A stretch of 15,668 nt of DNA from Burkholderiales bacterium (GTDB lineage Bacteria > Pseudomonadota > Gammaproteobacteria > Burkholderiales > SG8-41). The translations under genes and the position numbers were made by a program. Shown one piece after another: positions 5,630 through 15,467 of the stretch; position 1 is the stretch's first letter, and the number at the start of each line of letters is the position of its first letter. Location of the stretch: the NCBI GenBank assembly GCA_019746155.1, contig JAIESJ010000086.1, forward strand, positions 1 to 15,668, given 5' to 3'. A model generated the notes under the pieces. It searched no databases. It had not been told where the DNA came from and saw nothing but the letters and a program-made list of their open reading frames with translations.

Positions 5630-8329
5630 ATGAACCAGCGTATCTTCAATGCCGTGAGTGGCCGCCTCTCCCTGCGCCCGCCACAGACTGAATCGTTGTT
5701 CAAACTGGCGTTGGCCATCGAGGCCGCGCCCGACATGCTCAAGCAGGAGCGTGATTTGACTGCGGTGCTTACGGCGCTCAAGGCGGAGTTCCCCACGCTC
5801 ACGGACTTCGAGCGCGAGTTTCCTTCGCTGTGCTTTGCGCTCGCAACCGGTGTCGGCAAGACGCGCTTGATGGGGGCCTTCATCGGCTATTTGCACCTGG
5901 CCCACGGCTTCCGGCATTTTTTCGTGCTGGCGCCGAATCTGACCATCTACGACAAGCTGATTACCGACTTCACGCCCAACACGCCCAAGTATGTGTTCAA
6001 GGGCATCGCCGAGTTCGCGAACTACCCGCCGGAGATCATCACCGGCGACAACTACGAGCAGCGGGCGGGCACCATCAGTATGCTCTCACCGGTGACGGTG
6101 AACATCTTCAACATTTCCAAGATCAATGCCGAAGTGCGCGGCGGCAACAGCCCGCGCATCAAGCGGTTGTCGGAGTATCTGGGCGACAGTTACTTCAATT
6201 ACCTCGCCGAGCTGCCGGACCTGGTGCTGCTCATGGACGAGTCGCACCGCTACCGCGCCAGCGCCGGGGTGCGCGCCATCAACGAATTGAAGCCGTTGTT
6301 CGGTCTGGAGCTGACCGCCACGCCCTTCGTGGAGGCGAGACCCCAACCGGTGCCGTTCAAGAATGTGGTGATGGATTATCCGCTCGCGCGCGCCATGGGG
6401 GACGGATTCGTCAAGGAACCGGCCGTGGTCACCCAGCGCGATTTCGACCCCAAGCGGCACACGCCGGAAGAGATCGAGAAGACCAAGCTGGAAGACGGCA
6501 TCCGCCTGCACGAGGCCACCAAGGTGGAGCTGATGACCTACGCTCGCCAGAATGGCGTGATGACTGTCAAGCCTTTCATGCTCGTTATCGCACGCGATAC
6601 CACTCATGCCTCGCAACTGCTGGCGCTGATCCGGTCCGACGCCTTTTTCGAGGGCCGCTACCGGGACAAGGTGATCCAGGTGGACAGCAGCAAGACCGGC
6701 AAGGAAGAAGAGGAAATGATCGCGCGGCTGCTGGCGGTGGAGAGCGAGGGCGAGCCGACGGAGATCGTCATCCACGTCAACATGCTCAAGGAAGGCTGGG
6801 ACGTGACCAACCTGTACACCATCGTCCCGCTGCGCGCGGCCAACGCCCGCACGCTCATCGAGCAGTCCATCGGCCGTGGTTTGCGGCTGCCCTACGGCAG
6901 GCGCACCGGCGTGGACGCCGTGGATCGCCTGAATATCGTGGCCCACGACCGCTTTCAGGAAATTATCGACGAGGCCAACCGCGGCGATTCGCCCATCCGC
7001 CTGAAACAACTGATCCTGGAGGCGCCGGACCAGGACGAGGGTGTGGTGAGCGTGCAGGTGGGATCGAGCGCCGAGGTCGCCTTGGGGCTGAGCACCCCGC
7101 AGATCGCCGGCACCGGCGGGCATCACTACGAGCTGGCTGTCGAACGGCTTACTATCCCGGTGTTCGGCTCGGATGCCGAGCGGCAAGCGGCACAGGCCGT
7201 GATGGACGTGATCCAGGAGATGGAGAAAAACCAGTATGAGGCGCCCAACAGCGCCGCGTTGCGCAAACCCGAGGTGCAACAGATCATCGCCGCACGCGTC
7301 GCGGAGCGGCTGACCCCCGCCCAGGGCGAGTTGATCGAGAAGGAAACCGTGGACCTGGCGGCGGTGGTCGCCAAGACCGCCGAAATCGTCAGCGACAAGA
7401 TCATCGACATCCCGCGCATTGCCGTGGTCCCCACCGGCGAGGTCACCGTGGGATTCAATCCTTTTACCCTGCATGTCAGCGGACTGCATCTCCAGCCCGC
7501 CGACCGCGAGCTGGTGATCCACAACCTGCGCACGAACGAGGAGGAAACGCTAGCCTCCGAGGTCGGGATCACCGAGCGGCGCCTGGAGGACTATATCGTC
7601 TATGCCTTGGTGGATTTCGACGATATCGACTATGCCACCCACGCGGACCTGCTCTACGATCTCGCCGGGCAAATGGTTCGGCACCTGCTGAGTTACCTGT
7701 CGGAAGCCGAGGCACGCGCGGTGCTCGACCGCGACCGGCGCTTGATCGCCGAGAATATCCATGCCCAGATGATGGCTCATTTTTGGGAAAAGGCATCGGG
7801 TTGTGCGGTGCAGGTGAGCCGGGGGTTCACAACCCTGAAGCGTTGCAACTACACGGCGACGGCCAAAAACCCGCTGCGCCATTTCCGGGACACGGTGGCG
7901 GACCGGAGCCGCATCAAGCAAATGCTGTTCGGCGGATTCTCGCGCTGTCTTTACGACATACAGAAATTCGACTCGGACACCGAACGCCGTTTCGCCGTGA
8001 TCCTGGAGCGGGACGCCGACAAGTGGTTCCGCCCGGTGAAGGGACAGTTCCAGATTTATTACCGGTACGGCGCCGAGCAGCCGGAGTACATCCCGGACTT
8101 CGTGGCCGAAACCGACGCCAAGATCTACATGGCGGAAGCCAAGGCGCGCACCGATCTGACCGATGCCGAAGTCCAGGCCAAGGCCGACGCGGCGATGAAG
8201 TGGTGCCGGCACGCGACGGAATACGCGCGGTCCAACGGCGGCAAGCCATGGGTGTGCCTGCTGATCCCGCACGATGAAATCAACGAGTCGCGGCGGCTGG
8301 TGGATTTCGAGCGGTTTGTGAAGAAATAA
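5630..8329 (+). CDS. res: Type III restriction enzyme Res subunit (DEAD/DEAH-type helicase-nuclease)
   Basis: This is the ATP-dependent motor and endonuclease subunit that would act with the Mod protein coded upstream to cut unmodified DNA. Superfamily 2 helicase motifs appear in order: Walker A ATGVGKT (72-78), DESH box (203-206), TATPF (229-233), motif V VNMLKEGWDVTN (383-394) and motif VI QSIGRGLRLPYG (412-423). Near the C-terminus, YIPDF then MAEAKAR gives a PD-(D/E)XK pattern with P822-D823 and E836-A-K838, the expected nuclease core. At 899 aa it is slightly short of classic Res proteins (near 970) but keeps both active sites and shows no break. The ATG at 5630 has only a weak upstream GGCGGGTTGAG as ribosome site and follows the 10-bp repeat array by 25 bases. 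It is last in the four-gene operon. Confidence 0.92.
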   Translation: MNQRIFNAVSGRLSLRPPQTESLFKLALAIEAAPDMLKQERDLTAVLTALKAEFPTLTDFEREFPSLCFALATGVGKTRLMGAFIGYLHLAHGFRHFFVLAPNLTIYDKLITDFTPNTPKYVFKGIAEFANYPPEIITGDNYEQRAGTISMLSPVTVNIFNISKINAEVRGGNSPRIKRLSEYLGDSYFNYLAELPDLVLLMDESHRYRASAGVRAINELKPLFGLELTATPFVEARPQPVPFKNVVMDYPLARAMGDGFVKEPAVVTQRDFDPKRHTPEEIEKTKLEDGIRLHEATKVELMTYARQNGVMTVKPFMLVIARDTTHASQLLALIRSDAFFEGRYRDKVIQVDSSKTGKEEEEMIARLLAVESEGEPTEIVIHVNMLKEGWDVTNLYTIVPLRAANARTLIEQSIGRGLRLPYGRRTGVDAVDRLNIVAHDRFQEIIDEANRGDSPIRLKQLILEAPDQDEGVVSVQVGSSAEVALGLSTPQIAGTGGHHYELAVERLTIPVFGSDAERQAAQAVMDVIQEMEKNQYEAPNSAALRKPEVQQIIAARVAERLTPAQGELIEKETVDLAAVVAKTAEIVSDKIIDIPRIAVVPTGEVTVGFNPFTLHVSGLHLQPADRELVIHNLRTNEEETLASEVGITERRLEDYIVYALVDFDDIDYATHADLLYDLAGQMVRHLLSYLSEAEARAVLDRDRRLIAENIHAQMMAHFWEKASGCAVQVSRGFTTLKRCNYTATAKNPLRHFRDTVADRSRIKQMLFGGFSRCLYDIQKFDSDTERRFAVILERDADKWFRPVKGQFQIYYRYGAEQPEYIPDFVAETDAKIYMAEAKARTDLTDAEVQAKADAAMKWCRHATEYARSNGGKPWVCLLIPHDEINESRRLVDFERFVKK

Positions 8330-8656
8330 CGCGCTACGTGGAGGATTGACCTTCCACGATTCTCGACGACTCAAGCACTTGCAACGCTCCTGTGACCGGA
8401 TTGCGACAAAAGACGGATCATTTTCTCGCCGCCTGAGGTTTCGGTTCCCTCTATCCAGCGCGCATAGCGTTTCAAGGTCATGGCGATGATTTGGCCAAGC
8501 CTTAAAAGGTAGAGGTACCGCGGTTGGCAGCGGCGCTCGCCGTTCACCGCCACGCCGCGCGCTCGGCGGCGCCGCAGGCAAGATCATAACTAATTGATTT
8601 GTTTTGTATTTTTTTATGAGTGAGCGCAAACATCGGGCCGGCCGTTCCCGAACGTT
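8330..8656. other. Gene-free junction between the defence operon and the housekeeping block
   Basis: This 327-base spacer separates the convergent res and SDR genes. It holds the weak hairpin above, a GC-rich stretch around 8520-8580 and an abrupt AT-rich tract (about 8581-8617, including TTTTGTATTTTTTTATGAG). A 60-codon minus-strand frame (8553-8371) contains the stretch LYLLRLGQIIAMTLKRYARW. It resembles no family I can name, and I do not call it a gene. I see no tRNA, integrase or direct repeat here. Confidence 0.6.
8337..8358 (+). terminator. Weak hairpin just after res
   Basis: CGTGGAGG and CCTTCCACG can pair, with one unpaired base, across a 5-base loop, 8 bases after the res stop. There is no T tract behind it, so it is a poor intrinsic terminator. 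It may only mark the 3' end of the operon. Confidence 0.25.
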
Positions 8657-9433
8657 TCAGATCTTGCGGGGTTTGTGCGGAGCGCGGGCGAGCAGCCGGT
8701 CGTAAAGCCGGTTCGGCAGCACGCGGAGCACGCGCGCGACGAGCGCCATCTGCCAGGGAATCACCGCATAGGTTCCGCCGCGCTCGATGATGGAGGTGAT
8801 TTTGCGCGCGGCGGTGTCGGCGCTCATGATGAACGGCATCGGGTAGGGGTTTTTTTCCGTCATCGGCGTGGCGATGTAGCCGGGGCAGATGGTGACGACC
8901 TTGACGCCGCTGCGCTTGAATTCGACGCGCAGGCTTTCGAGATAGGAAATCGCCGCGGCCTTGGATGCCGAATACGCCGCAGCGCCCGGCAATCCGCGAT
9001 AGCCCGCCACGCTGGCGATGCCGACCAGCGCGCCCCTGCCCGCTTCACGCATGGGGGTCACGAACGGCTGGAAGGTCTTCACCATGCCCACGACATTGAT
9101 ATCGATCACGTCCTGAAATGCCTGCACATCCTCAGGATATTCGGTGAGGGTCCCCAGGCTCACGCCGGCGTTGGCGATGACCACGTCGGGGCAGCCATGG
9201 CGTGACATGAAGTCGGCGGCAGCTTGCCGCAGGGCTGCGCCATCGCGCACGTCGAGCGCGTAAACGGCGCAATCACAATCTAATTGCGCGGCAAGTTGCC
9301 TGAGTTCGGCTTCGCGGCGCGCGACCAGGCCCAGCGTCGCACCCCGCGCGGCATAGGACCGCGCAAGCGCCGCGCCGATGCCGCTGGAGGCGCCGGTGAT
9401 GAGGACTCGTCGTTTCCGGATTTCGTGCGCCAT
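8657..9433 (-). CDS. Short-chain dehydrogenase/reductase (SDR family)
   Basis: This is an NAD(P)-dependent oxidoreductase of the classical SDR family with a Rossmann fold; its substrate is unknown. In a 258-aa reading it shows the cofactor loop TGASSGIG (13-20), NAG (88-90), the catalytic serine in GIASVAGYRG (S141) and the YSASK active site (Y154, K158). The substrate-side PGYIATPMTE follows. I chose the ATG at 9433, with a GGGGG run about 12 bases upstream; a TTG at 9454 would add seven residues without family support. The basic C-terminus (RAPHKPRKI) may be a membrane or partner contact but shows no transmembrane segment. It is 126 bases downstream of dsbA on the same strand and is the last gene of the housekeeping block before the defence module. 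Confidence 0.88.
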   Translation of the reverse strand: MAHEIRKRRVLITGASSGIGAALARSYAARGATLGLVARREAELRQLAAQLDCDCAVYALDVRDGAALRQAAADFMSRHGCPDVVIANAGVSLGTLTEYPEDVQAFQDVIDINVVGMVKTFQPFVTPMREAGRGALVGIASVAGYRGLPGAAAYSASKAAAISYLESLRVEFKRSGVKVVTICPGYIATPMTEKNPYPMPFIMSADTAARKITSIIERGGTYAVIPWQMALVARVLRVLPNRLYDRLLARAPHKPRKI

Positions 9434-9559
9434 GGGATGCCGCGCCCCCGTCAAGGTCAGTCTTCGCCGCTAACGAGTCCGCGCGCCTCTGCCGGCACCC
9501 CGGCGGGAAGGGATTCCCGCGCTGCGGCCCGTGCACCATTTCGTGGCCGGATCAGTAAC

Positions 9560-10225
9560 CTATTTGCCGCCGTGATTTTTGCGCGCCAGGGCGATCAACT
9601 GATCGACCACCTGGAAAAAGCGGTCGTAATCGATGCTATTGTCGGCTTTCAGTGTCCGCGACGGCGCGGTCAGGTATTTGCCGTCGATGACCAGCGCCGG
9701 CGTGCCCGGAATATCGTAATTGCGTGTCAGGTCGATCGAGCGCTGGGTGCGCCCCTGGACTGCGAACGAGTTATAGGTGTCGATGAATTTCTGCTTGTCG
9801 ACACCCTTGCCGGCAACCCAATCGAACAGGACCTTGGGCTCCTGCAGCCGGATTTTTTGTTCGTGGATTGCGGCAAACACGTCGTGATGAAGTTTTTCGA
9901 CCAGCCCCATGGCGTCGAGCGCGTAATAAGCTTTCGAGAGCGGAACCCAGGAATCCTGGAAAATCGCCGGCACGCGCTTGAACTCGACGTCGGCCGGCTT
10001 GCGCTTGAGCCAGGCCCTGAGCGAGGGCTGCAGGCTGTTGCAATGCGGGCAGCCGTACCAGAAGAATTCGATCACTTCCACCTTCTTGCCGCTGTCGGTC
10101 GGCTGCGGCGGGTCGATCAGGCGGTAATCTTTGCCCGCAACGGGCTGCGCTGCGGCGCTGCTTGCAAGGCCCAGTACGAGCATTGTGGCTGCGGCGAAGG
10201 CGGTGAAACGGGTAAGCAGTCGCAT
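9560..10225 (-). CDS. dsbA: Thiol:disulfide interchange protein DsbA
   Basis: This is a periplasmic oxidase that introduces disulfide bonds into exported proteins and is normally re-oxidised by DsbB. The N-terminus is a clear signal peptide (basic MRLLTR, hydrophobic core, then SSAAA), with cleavage likely near residue 26. The thioredoxin-fold active site is EFFWYGCPHC (C59-P-H-C62), and the cis-proline loop is GTPALV (P176). The length of 221 aa is normal for DsbA. The ATG at 10225 has GGAG about 8 bases upstream, which supports this start. The gene lies 30 bases after the SPOR-domain gene, probably in one transcript with it and argS. Nothing appears missing. The identification is firm; a paralogue such as DsbL cannot be formally excluded, but the CPHC motif favours DsbA. 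Confidence 0.95.
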   Translation of the reverse strand: MRLLTRFTAFAAATMLVLGLASSAAAQPVAGKDYRLIDPPQPTDSGKKVEVIEFFWYGCPHCNSLQPSLRAWLKRKPADVEFKRVPAIFQDSWVPLSKAYYALDAMGLVEKLHHDVFAAIHEQKIRLQEPKVLFDWVAGKGVDKQKFIDTYNSFAVQGRTQRSIDLTRNYDIPGTPALVIDGKYLTAPSRTLKADNSIDYDRFFQVVDQLIALARKNHGGK

Positions 10226-10255
10226 CTTGTCTCCGTAGTGTGATGGGTCGGCGGC

Positions 10256-10840
10256 TTATTCGCGCACCTTGATCAGGGTGGTTTCGACGCCGTTCTGTTT
10301 CAGAGTGTCGCGGGCATGGGTGAGTTCCTCGACGTTGGTGTAGGGCCCGATCCGCACGCGGTGCCACACGCCTTTGTCGGGCAGGGTCGAGGTTTGAATG
10401 CTGGCCTCAATGCCGAGGAGCGCGAGCCGCGCCTTGAGGTTGTCGGCATCGGACGCGTTCGGAAACGCGCCGGCCTGCAGGAAAAACGCTTCCTTGGCGG
10501 CGGCCGACTTCTTCTGGGCCTCTTTCATCTGCTGCTCGGTCACCGGCTCTTCGGCTCCCGGCAGGATCTTGTAAAAATCGAAACGCGGCTTTGATTCCGG
10601 CGCCTTGTCCGATCCGCCTTCACTCCTGGCGGCACCGGGTGCGGCGGTCCTGGGCGTCTCGCTTTTGGTGGCCGGCGTGCTGCGCGTGAGGAACGGGCTC
10701 GGCATCTTGTTGATGTACCACGCGACGCCGAGCGCAATGCCGAGACCGAGCAGCAGGCCGATCAGAATCCCGAGCAGGAGTGAGCTGCCGCCCCTGCGTT
10801 CGCCGCCTTTGCGCTCCGAGCCCTTGTAGTCTTTACTCAT
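10256..10840 (-). CDS. SPOR-domain membrane protein (FtsN-like)
   Basis: This is a predicted inner-membrane protein with a periplasmic peptidoglycan-binding domain. The basic N-terminus (1-19) is followed by one transmembrane segment (about 20-43) rich in GxxxG-type glycines. A proline/alanine/serine-rich linker spans about 46-115, and a SPOR domain covers about 117-192 (FFLQAGAFPNASDADNLKARL through HRVRIGPYTNVEEL). SPOR domains bind denuded glycan at the division septum, so a cell-division role like that of FtsN is likely. I do not assign ftsN because several proteins share this layout. The ATG at 10840 is 11 bases after the argS stop, so translation is probably coupled or shared on one transcript. 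The ribosome site is weak. Confidence 0.88.
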   Translation of the reverse strand: MSKDYKGSERKGGERRGGSSLLLGILIGLLLGLGIALGVAWYINKMPSPFLTRSTPATKSETPRTAAPGAARSEGGSDKAPESKPRFDFYKILPGAEEPVTEQQMKEAQKKSAAAKEAFFLQAGAFPNASDADNLKARLALLGIEASIQTSTLPDKGVWHRVRIGPYTNVEELTHARDTLKQNGVETTLIKVRE

Positions 10841-10851
10841 ATTCGAACATC

Positions 10852-12597
10852 TTACATTTTTTCGGGCGCGGAAACACCCAGCAGGAAAAGACCGTTGCGC
10901 AGCACCTGACGTATCGCGGTCACCAGGGCGAGCCGCGCCAGCCTGAGCGCTTCCTCGTCCACCAGCACGCGCGTTGCGTTGTAATAGCTGTGGAACTCGC
11001 CGGCGAGCTCCTTGAGGTAGAAGGCGATCACGTGCGGCGCCATTTCACGCGCGGCGAGTTCCACCGCCTCGGGGTATTCAATCAGCCGCGCCAGCAGCGC
11101 CAGCTCGTGCTGGGAATCAAGCAGGGACGTGTCGGCGTCTTTCAGGCTGGCGACGCCGCCGGACCACTGCTCGTGCACGCTGCACACGCGCGCGTGCGCA
11201 TACTGAATGTAGTAGACGGGATTTTCGTTGCTTTGCGACTTCGCCAGGTCGAGATCGAAATCGAGATGCTGGTCGCTTTTGCGCAGCACGTAGAAAAAGC
11301 GCGCCGCATCATTGCCGACCTCCCGCCGCAGCTCGCGCAGCGTCACGAATTCGCCGGCCCGGGTCGACATCGAGACTTTCTGGCCGTTGCGGTAGAGCAC
11401 GGCGAACTGCACCAGCGCGATCGTCAGTTGTTCCTTGTTGAGCCCGAGCGCCTCGAGTGCGCCTTTGACGCGAGGAATGTAGCCGTGATGGTCGGCGCCC
11501 CACACGTCGATGACGAGATCGAAGCCGCGCTCGAATTTATTGAGGTGATAGGCGATATCCGAGGCGAAATACGTATATTGTCCGTTCTCGCGCTGGACGA
11601 CGCGGTCTTTCTCGTCACCGAAGCGGGACGAGCGGAACCACTTGGCGCCGTCTTGCACGTAGACGTGTCCGCGTTGTTCCAGTTTTTTCACGGCGAGCTC
11701 GACCATGCCCGAGTCGTAGAGCGAGCGCTCGGAAAACCAGTGATCGAACGTAACGCCGAATTCGGCAAGGTCGTCGCGGCAATCGGCCAGCTGCTCGTTC
11801 AGCGCGTGGCCGTGGATGTATTCGTAATCGCCGCCCAGGAGCCGCCTGGCATTGGCGATCAGTCCGTCCAGATGCGCTTCAGCATCGGCGGCGGCGTCCG
11901 GCACGCCGGCGACAACCTGCGCGGCGGGGCGAACGTAACGTTTGTCATGAGCAGCCAGGATCTGCCGCGCCATGTCGCGCACGTAATCGCCCTGGTAGGC
12001 GTTGGGCGGAAACGGCACGGCTTCGCCAGCGAGCTGCAGATAGCGCAGCCAGGTCGACAGCGCCAGGATGTCCATTTGCCGCCCGGCATCGTTGACGTAG
12101 TACTCGCGCGTGACGTCGAACCCAGCGGCAGCGAGCACGTTGGCGAGGCTCGCCCCGAACGCCGCGCCGCGCCCATGTCCGACATGCAGCGGGCCGGTGG
12201 GGTTGGCCGAAACGAATTCGACCTGCACTTTCTTGTTCCGTCCCAGGCCGCTTTTACCGTAATCCGCCCCGGCTTGCAGGATGTGATTGACGATACCCTG
12301 CTTGAACGAGCGCGTGAGAAAAAGATTGATGAAACCCGCTCCGGCGATTTCGGCTTTTTCCAGATAGGGCGAGGCCGGCAACGCGGCGATCAACTGGGCG
12401 GCGATCTCGCGCGGCGCGCGCTGGAGTACCTTGGCGAGCTGCAGTGCGACGTTGCACGCGTAGTCGCCGTGCTGCGCAAGCTTCGGGCGCTCGAGCACGA
12501 TACTGGTGTTGATCTGATCCGGCGCAACGTTTTTCAGTGCGGCGCAGAGCAGCTCGGCGAGACGCGCTTTGATGTCCATGGGTGAGGCTTGAGTCAT
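10852..12597 (-). CDS. argS: Arginine--tRNA ligase
   Basis: This is a cytosolic class I aminoacyl-tRNA synthetase that attaches arginine to its tRNA. In a 581-aa reading it shows an N-terminal Arg-specific domain, then VSANPTGPLHVGHGRG with the HIGH-type motif HVGH (138-141). The adjacent REYYVNDAGRQ is typical of the family. The second catalytic motif is the KMSKS equivalent KVSMSTRAGEFVTL (407-420), and the C-terminal anticodon-binding DALR domain ends in SAPEKM. The longest frame starts at 12651, but its first 18 residues are not family-like. I prefer the ATG at 12597, which has GGGAGCAGG upstream; an ATG at 12579 is also possible. The long open frame on the opposite strand is only a shadow. 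The SPOR gene and dsbA follow closely. Confidence 0.95.
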   Translation of the reverse strand: MTQASPMDIKARLAELLCAALKNVAPDQINTSIVLERPKLAQHGDYACNVALQLAKVLQRAPREIAAQLIAALPASPYLEKAEIAGAGFINLFLTRSFKQGIVNHILQAGADYGKSGLGRNKKVQVEFVSANPTGPLHVGHGRGAAFGASLANVLAAAGFDVTREYYVNDAGRQMDILALSTWLRYLQLAGEAVPFPPNAYQGDYVRDMARQILAAHDKRYVRPAAQVVAGVPDAAADAEAHLDGLIANARRLLGGDYEYIHGHALNEQLADCRDDLAEFGVTFDHWFSERSLYDSGMVELAVKKLEQRGHVYVQDGAKWFRSSRFGDEKDRVVQRENGQYTYFASDIAYHLNKFERGFDLVIDVWGADHHGYIPRVKGALEALGLNKEQLTIALVQFAVLYRNGQKVSMSTRAGEFVTLRELRREVGNDAARFFYVLRKSDQHLDFDLDLAKSQSNENPVYYIQYAHARVCSVHEQWSGGVASLKDADTSLLDSQHELALLARLIEYPEAVELAAREMAPHVIAFYLKELAGEFHSYYNATRVLVDEEALRLARLALVTAIRQVLRNGLFLLGVSAPEKM

Positions 12598-12690
12598 CGG
12601 GTCGGGCCTGCTCCCGGTGTCAGCGCAGGGTGCGGCCGACGCGGAGAACATTCGGAAAGTGATTGAAAAGGCAAAATTTTATCATGCCGC

Positions 12691-12911
12691 CCAAGAGGTT
12701 GTCGGGACCCAATCCGACAACCTCCTAAAATGAAAAGCACTAAAGAACGGGGCGAAAAGAACGCCATGCAAGTGACGTTGGTTCCGGACAGCACAGGGTT
12801 TCGACACGCAAAGCTTCCTTCTTAAGCAGCCTGGCGCCGAAGCGTCGATCAACAGCGATTCGTTAACGCTACGCGTTCCGGTGAATGAGCCCAAGTCCGA
12901 CAGGCTGCTGG
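12691..12911. mobile_element. Possible small non-autonomous element (MITE-like) between priA and argS
   Basis: The left end reads CCAAGAGGTTGTCGG, and the right end on the opposite strand reads CCAGCAGCCTGTCGG. They match at 11 of 15 bases as terminal inverted repeats of a 221-bp segment. No transposase domain is recognisable inside, only short frames (one plus-strand frame of 31 codons from about 12730, one minus-strand frame of 70 codons). No target-site duplication is visible. The right end is 16 bases from the priA stop. It may instead be an ordinary spacer with hairpins. Confidence 0.3.
12695..12724 (-). terminator. Perfect 11-bp hairpin between priA and argS
   Basis: GAGGTTGTCGG and CCGACAACCTC pair perfectly across an 8-base loop. 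The hairpin lies about 200 bases after the priA stop and about 100 before the argS start. No T run follows on either strand directly (an AAAATTTT stretch comes about 15 bases later on the minus strand), so termination is possible but unproven. Confidence 0.35.
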
Positions 12912-12926
12912 GTGTTTTACGCGGCT

Positions 12927-15113
<2,187 letters not shown>

Positions 15114-15210
15114 CGGCCCAGTAGAGGGAAACGGGGAAAGTTACAATAAATTGCTCATGCCGATTCTGCGACTTGGCGGCAACCGGTTTATGCGACAAGG
15201 GAAATTCTTT

Positions 15211-15234
15211 TTATTCACAGCGCCCTGTGGATAA
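15211..15234. promoter_or_regulatory. Two facing DnaA boxes upstream of priA
   Basis: TTATTCACA (15211-15219, plus strand) and TTATCCACA (minus strand, 15234-15226) both fit the consensus TTATNCACA. With flanking bases they form a 10-bp inverted repeat with one mismatch across CGCC. They lie 98-121 bases upstream of the priA ATG. Binding of DnaA is inferred from consensus only. Confidence 0.6.
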
Positions 15235-15404
15235 TTTTGTTGATGAAGACTCGCGATCGGCAGGCACTTTCTTGCGCCGGAAAGCAAGCGTAGTGACGGC
15301 CATCGCAATCCCACATACTAAAATTCAATAAAAACAACAGGTTATTGTGGCATGTCGAGCGGCGTCCCCAGCGACCTGAAATCCTGCTCTGCGCAATGCT
15401 TCAC

Positions 15405-15413
15405 TGTGCATAA
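15405..15413 (-). promoter_or_regulatory. Third DnaA-box match in the priA-hemE spacer
   Basis: The minus strand reads TTATGCACA, an exact match to TTATNCACA. It lies about 55 bases after the hemE stop. With the two boxes at 15211-15234 it makes three matches in 354 bases, far more than chance would give. Confidence 0.5.
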
Positions 15414-15467
15414 GTTTTCGGGGAGGACTCCCCGGAAACCGCGCCAGATCCGGGTTTACAGGCGTGC

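Larger units (their letters stand above)
15114..15467. other. priA-hemE spacer with DnaA boxes and AT-rich tract
   Basis: This 354-base region has no gene. From the priA side it holds the presumed priA promoter region (no clear -35/-10 pair that I can defend), the facing DnaA boxes, and an AT-rich stretch at about 15315-15347 (CTAAAATTCAATAAAAACAA). Beyond that lie the third box and a short GC-rich inverted repeat (CGGGGAG/CTCCCCG, 15419-15434) after hemE. That repeat lacks a T tract, so I do not call it a terminator. Confidence 0.6.

Noticed and set aside
5830..7239. A 469-codon plus-strand frame inside res
   Set aside because: It is the alternative frame of a strong gene and has an Arg/Ala/Gly-rich translation with no motif.
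6086..7522. A 478-codon minus-strand frame (and a 359-codon one at 7550-8629) opposite res
   Set aside because: The translations are rich in His, Asp, Arg and Gly repeats typical of antisense shadows, and res motifs on the plus strand are complete.
10780..12585. A 601-codon plus-strand open frame opposite argS
   Set aside because: It lies almost wholly over argS, which has clear catalytic motifs. The translation is low-complexity in style and matches no family; it results from the GC-rich codon pattern.
12682..12894. A 70-codon minus-strand frame in the priA-argS spacer
   Set aside because: It has no recognisable domain, no convincing ribosome site, and overlaps the inverted-repeat structure.
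12681..12926. Target-site duplication flanking the possible MITE
   Set aside because: The bases outside the two ends do not match each other.
15419..15434. GC-rich inverted repeat after hemE as an intrinsic terminator
   Set aside because: The loop is only two bases and the minus-strand side is followed by A residues, not T.
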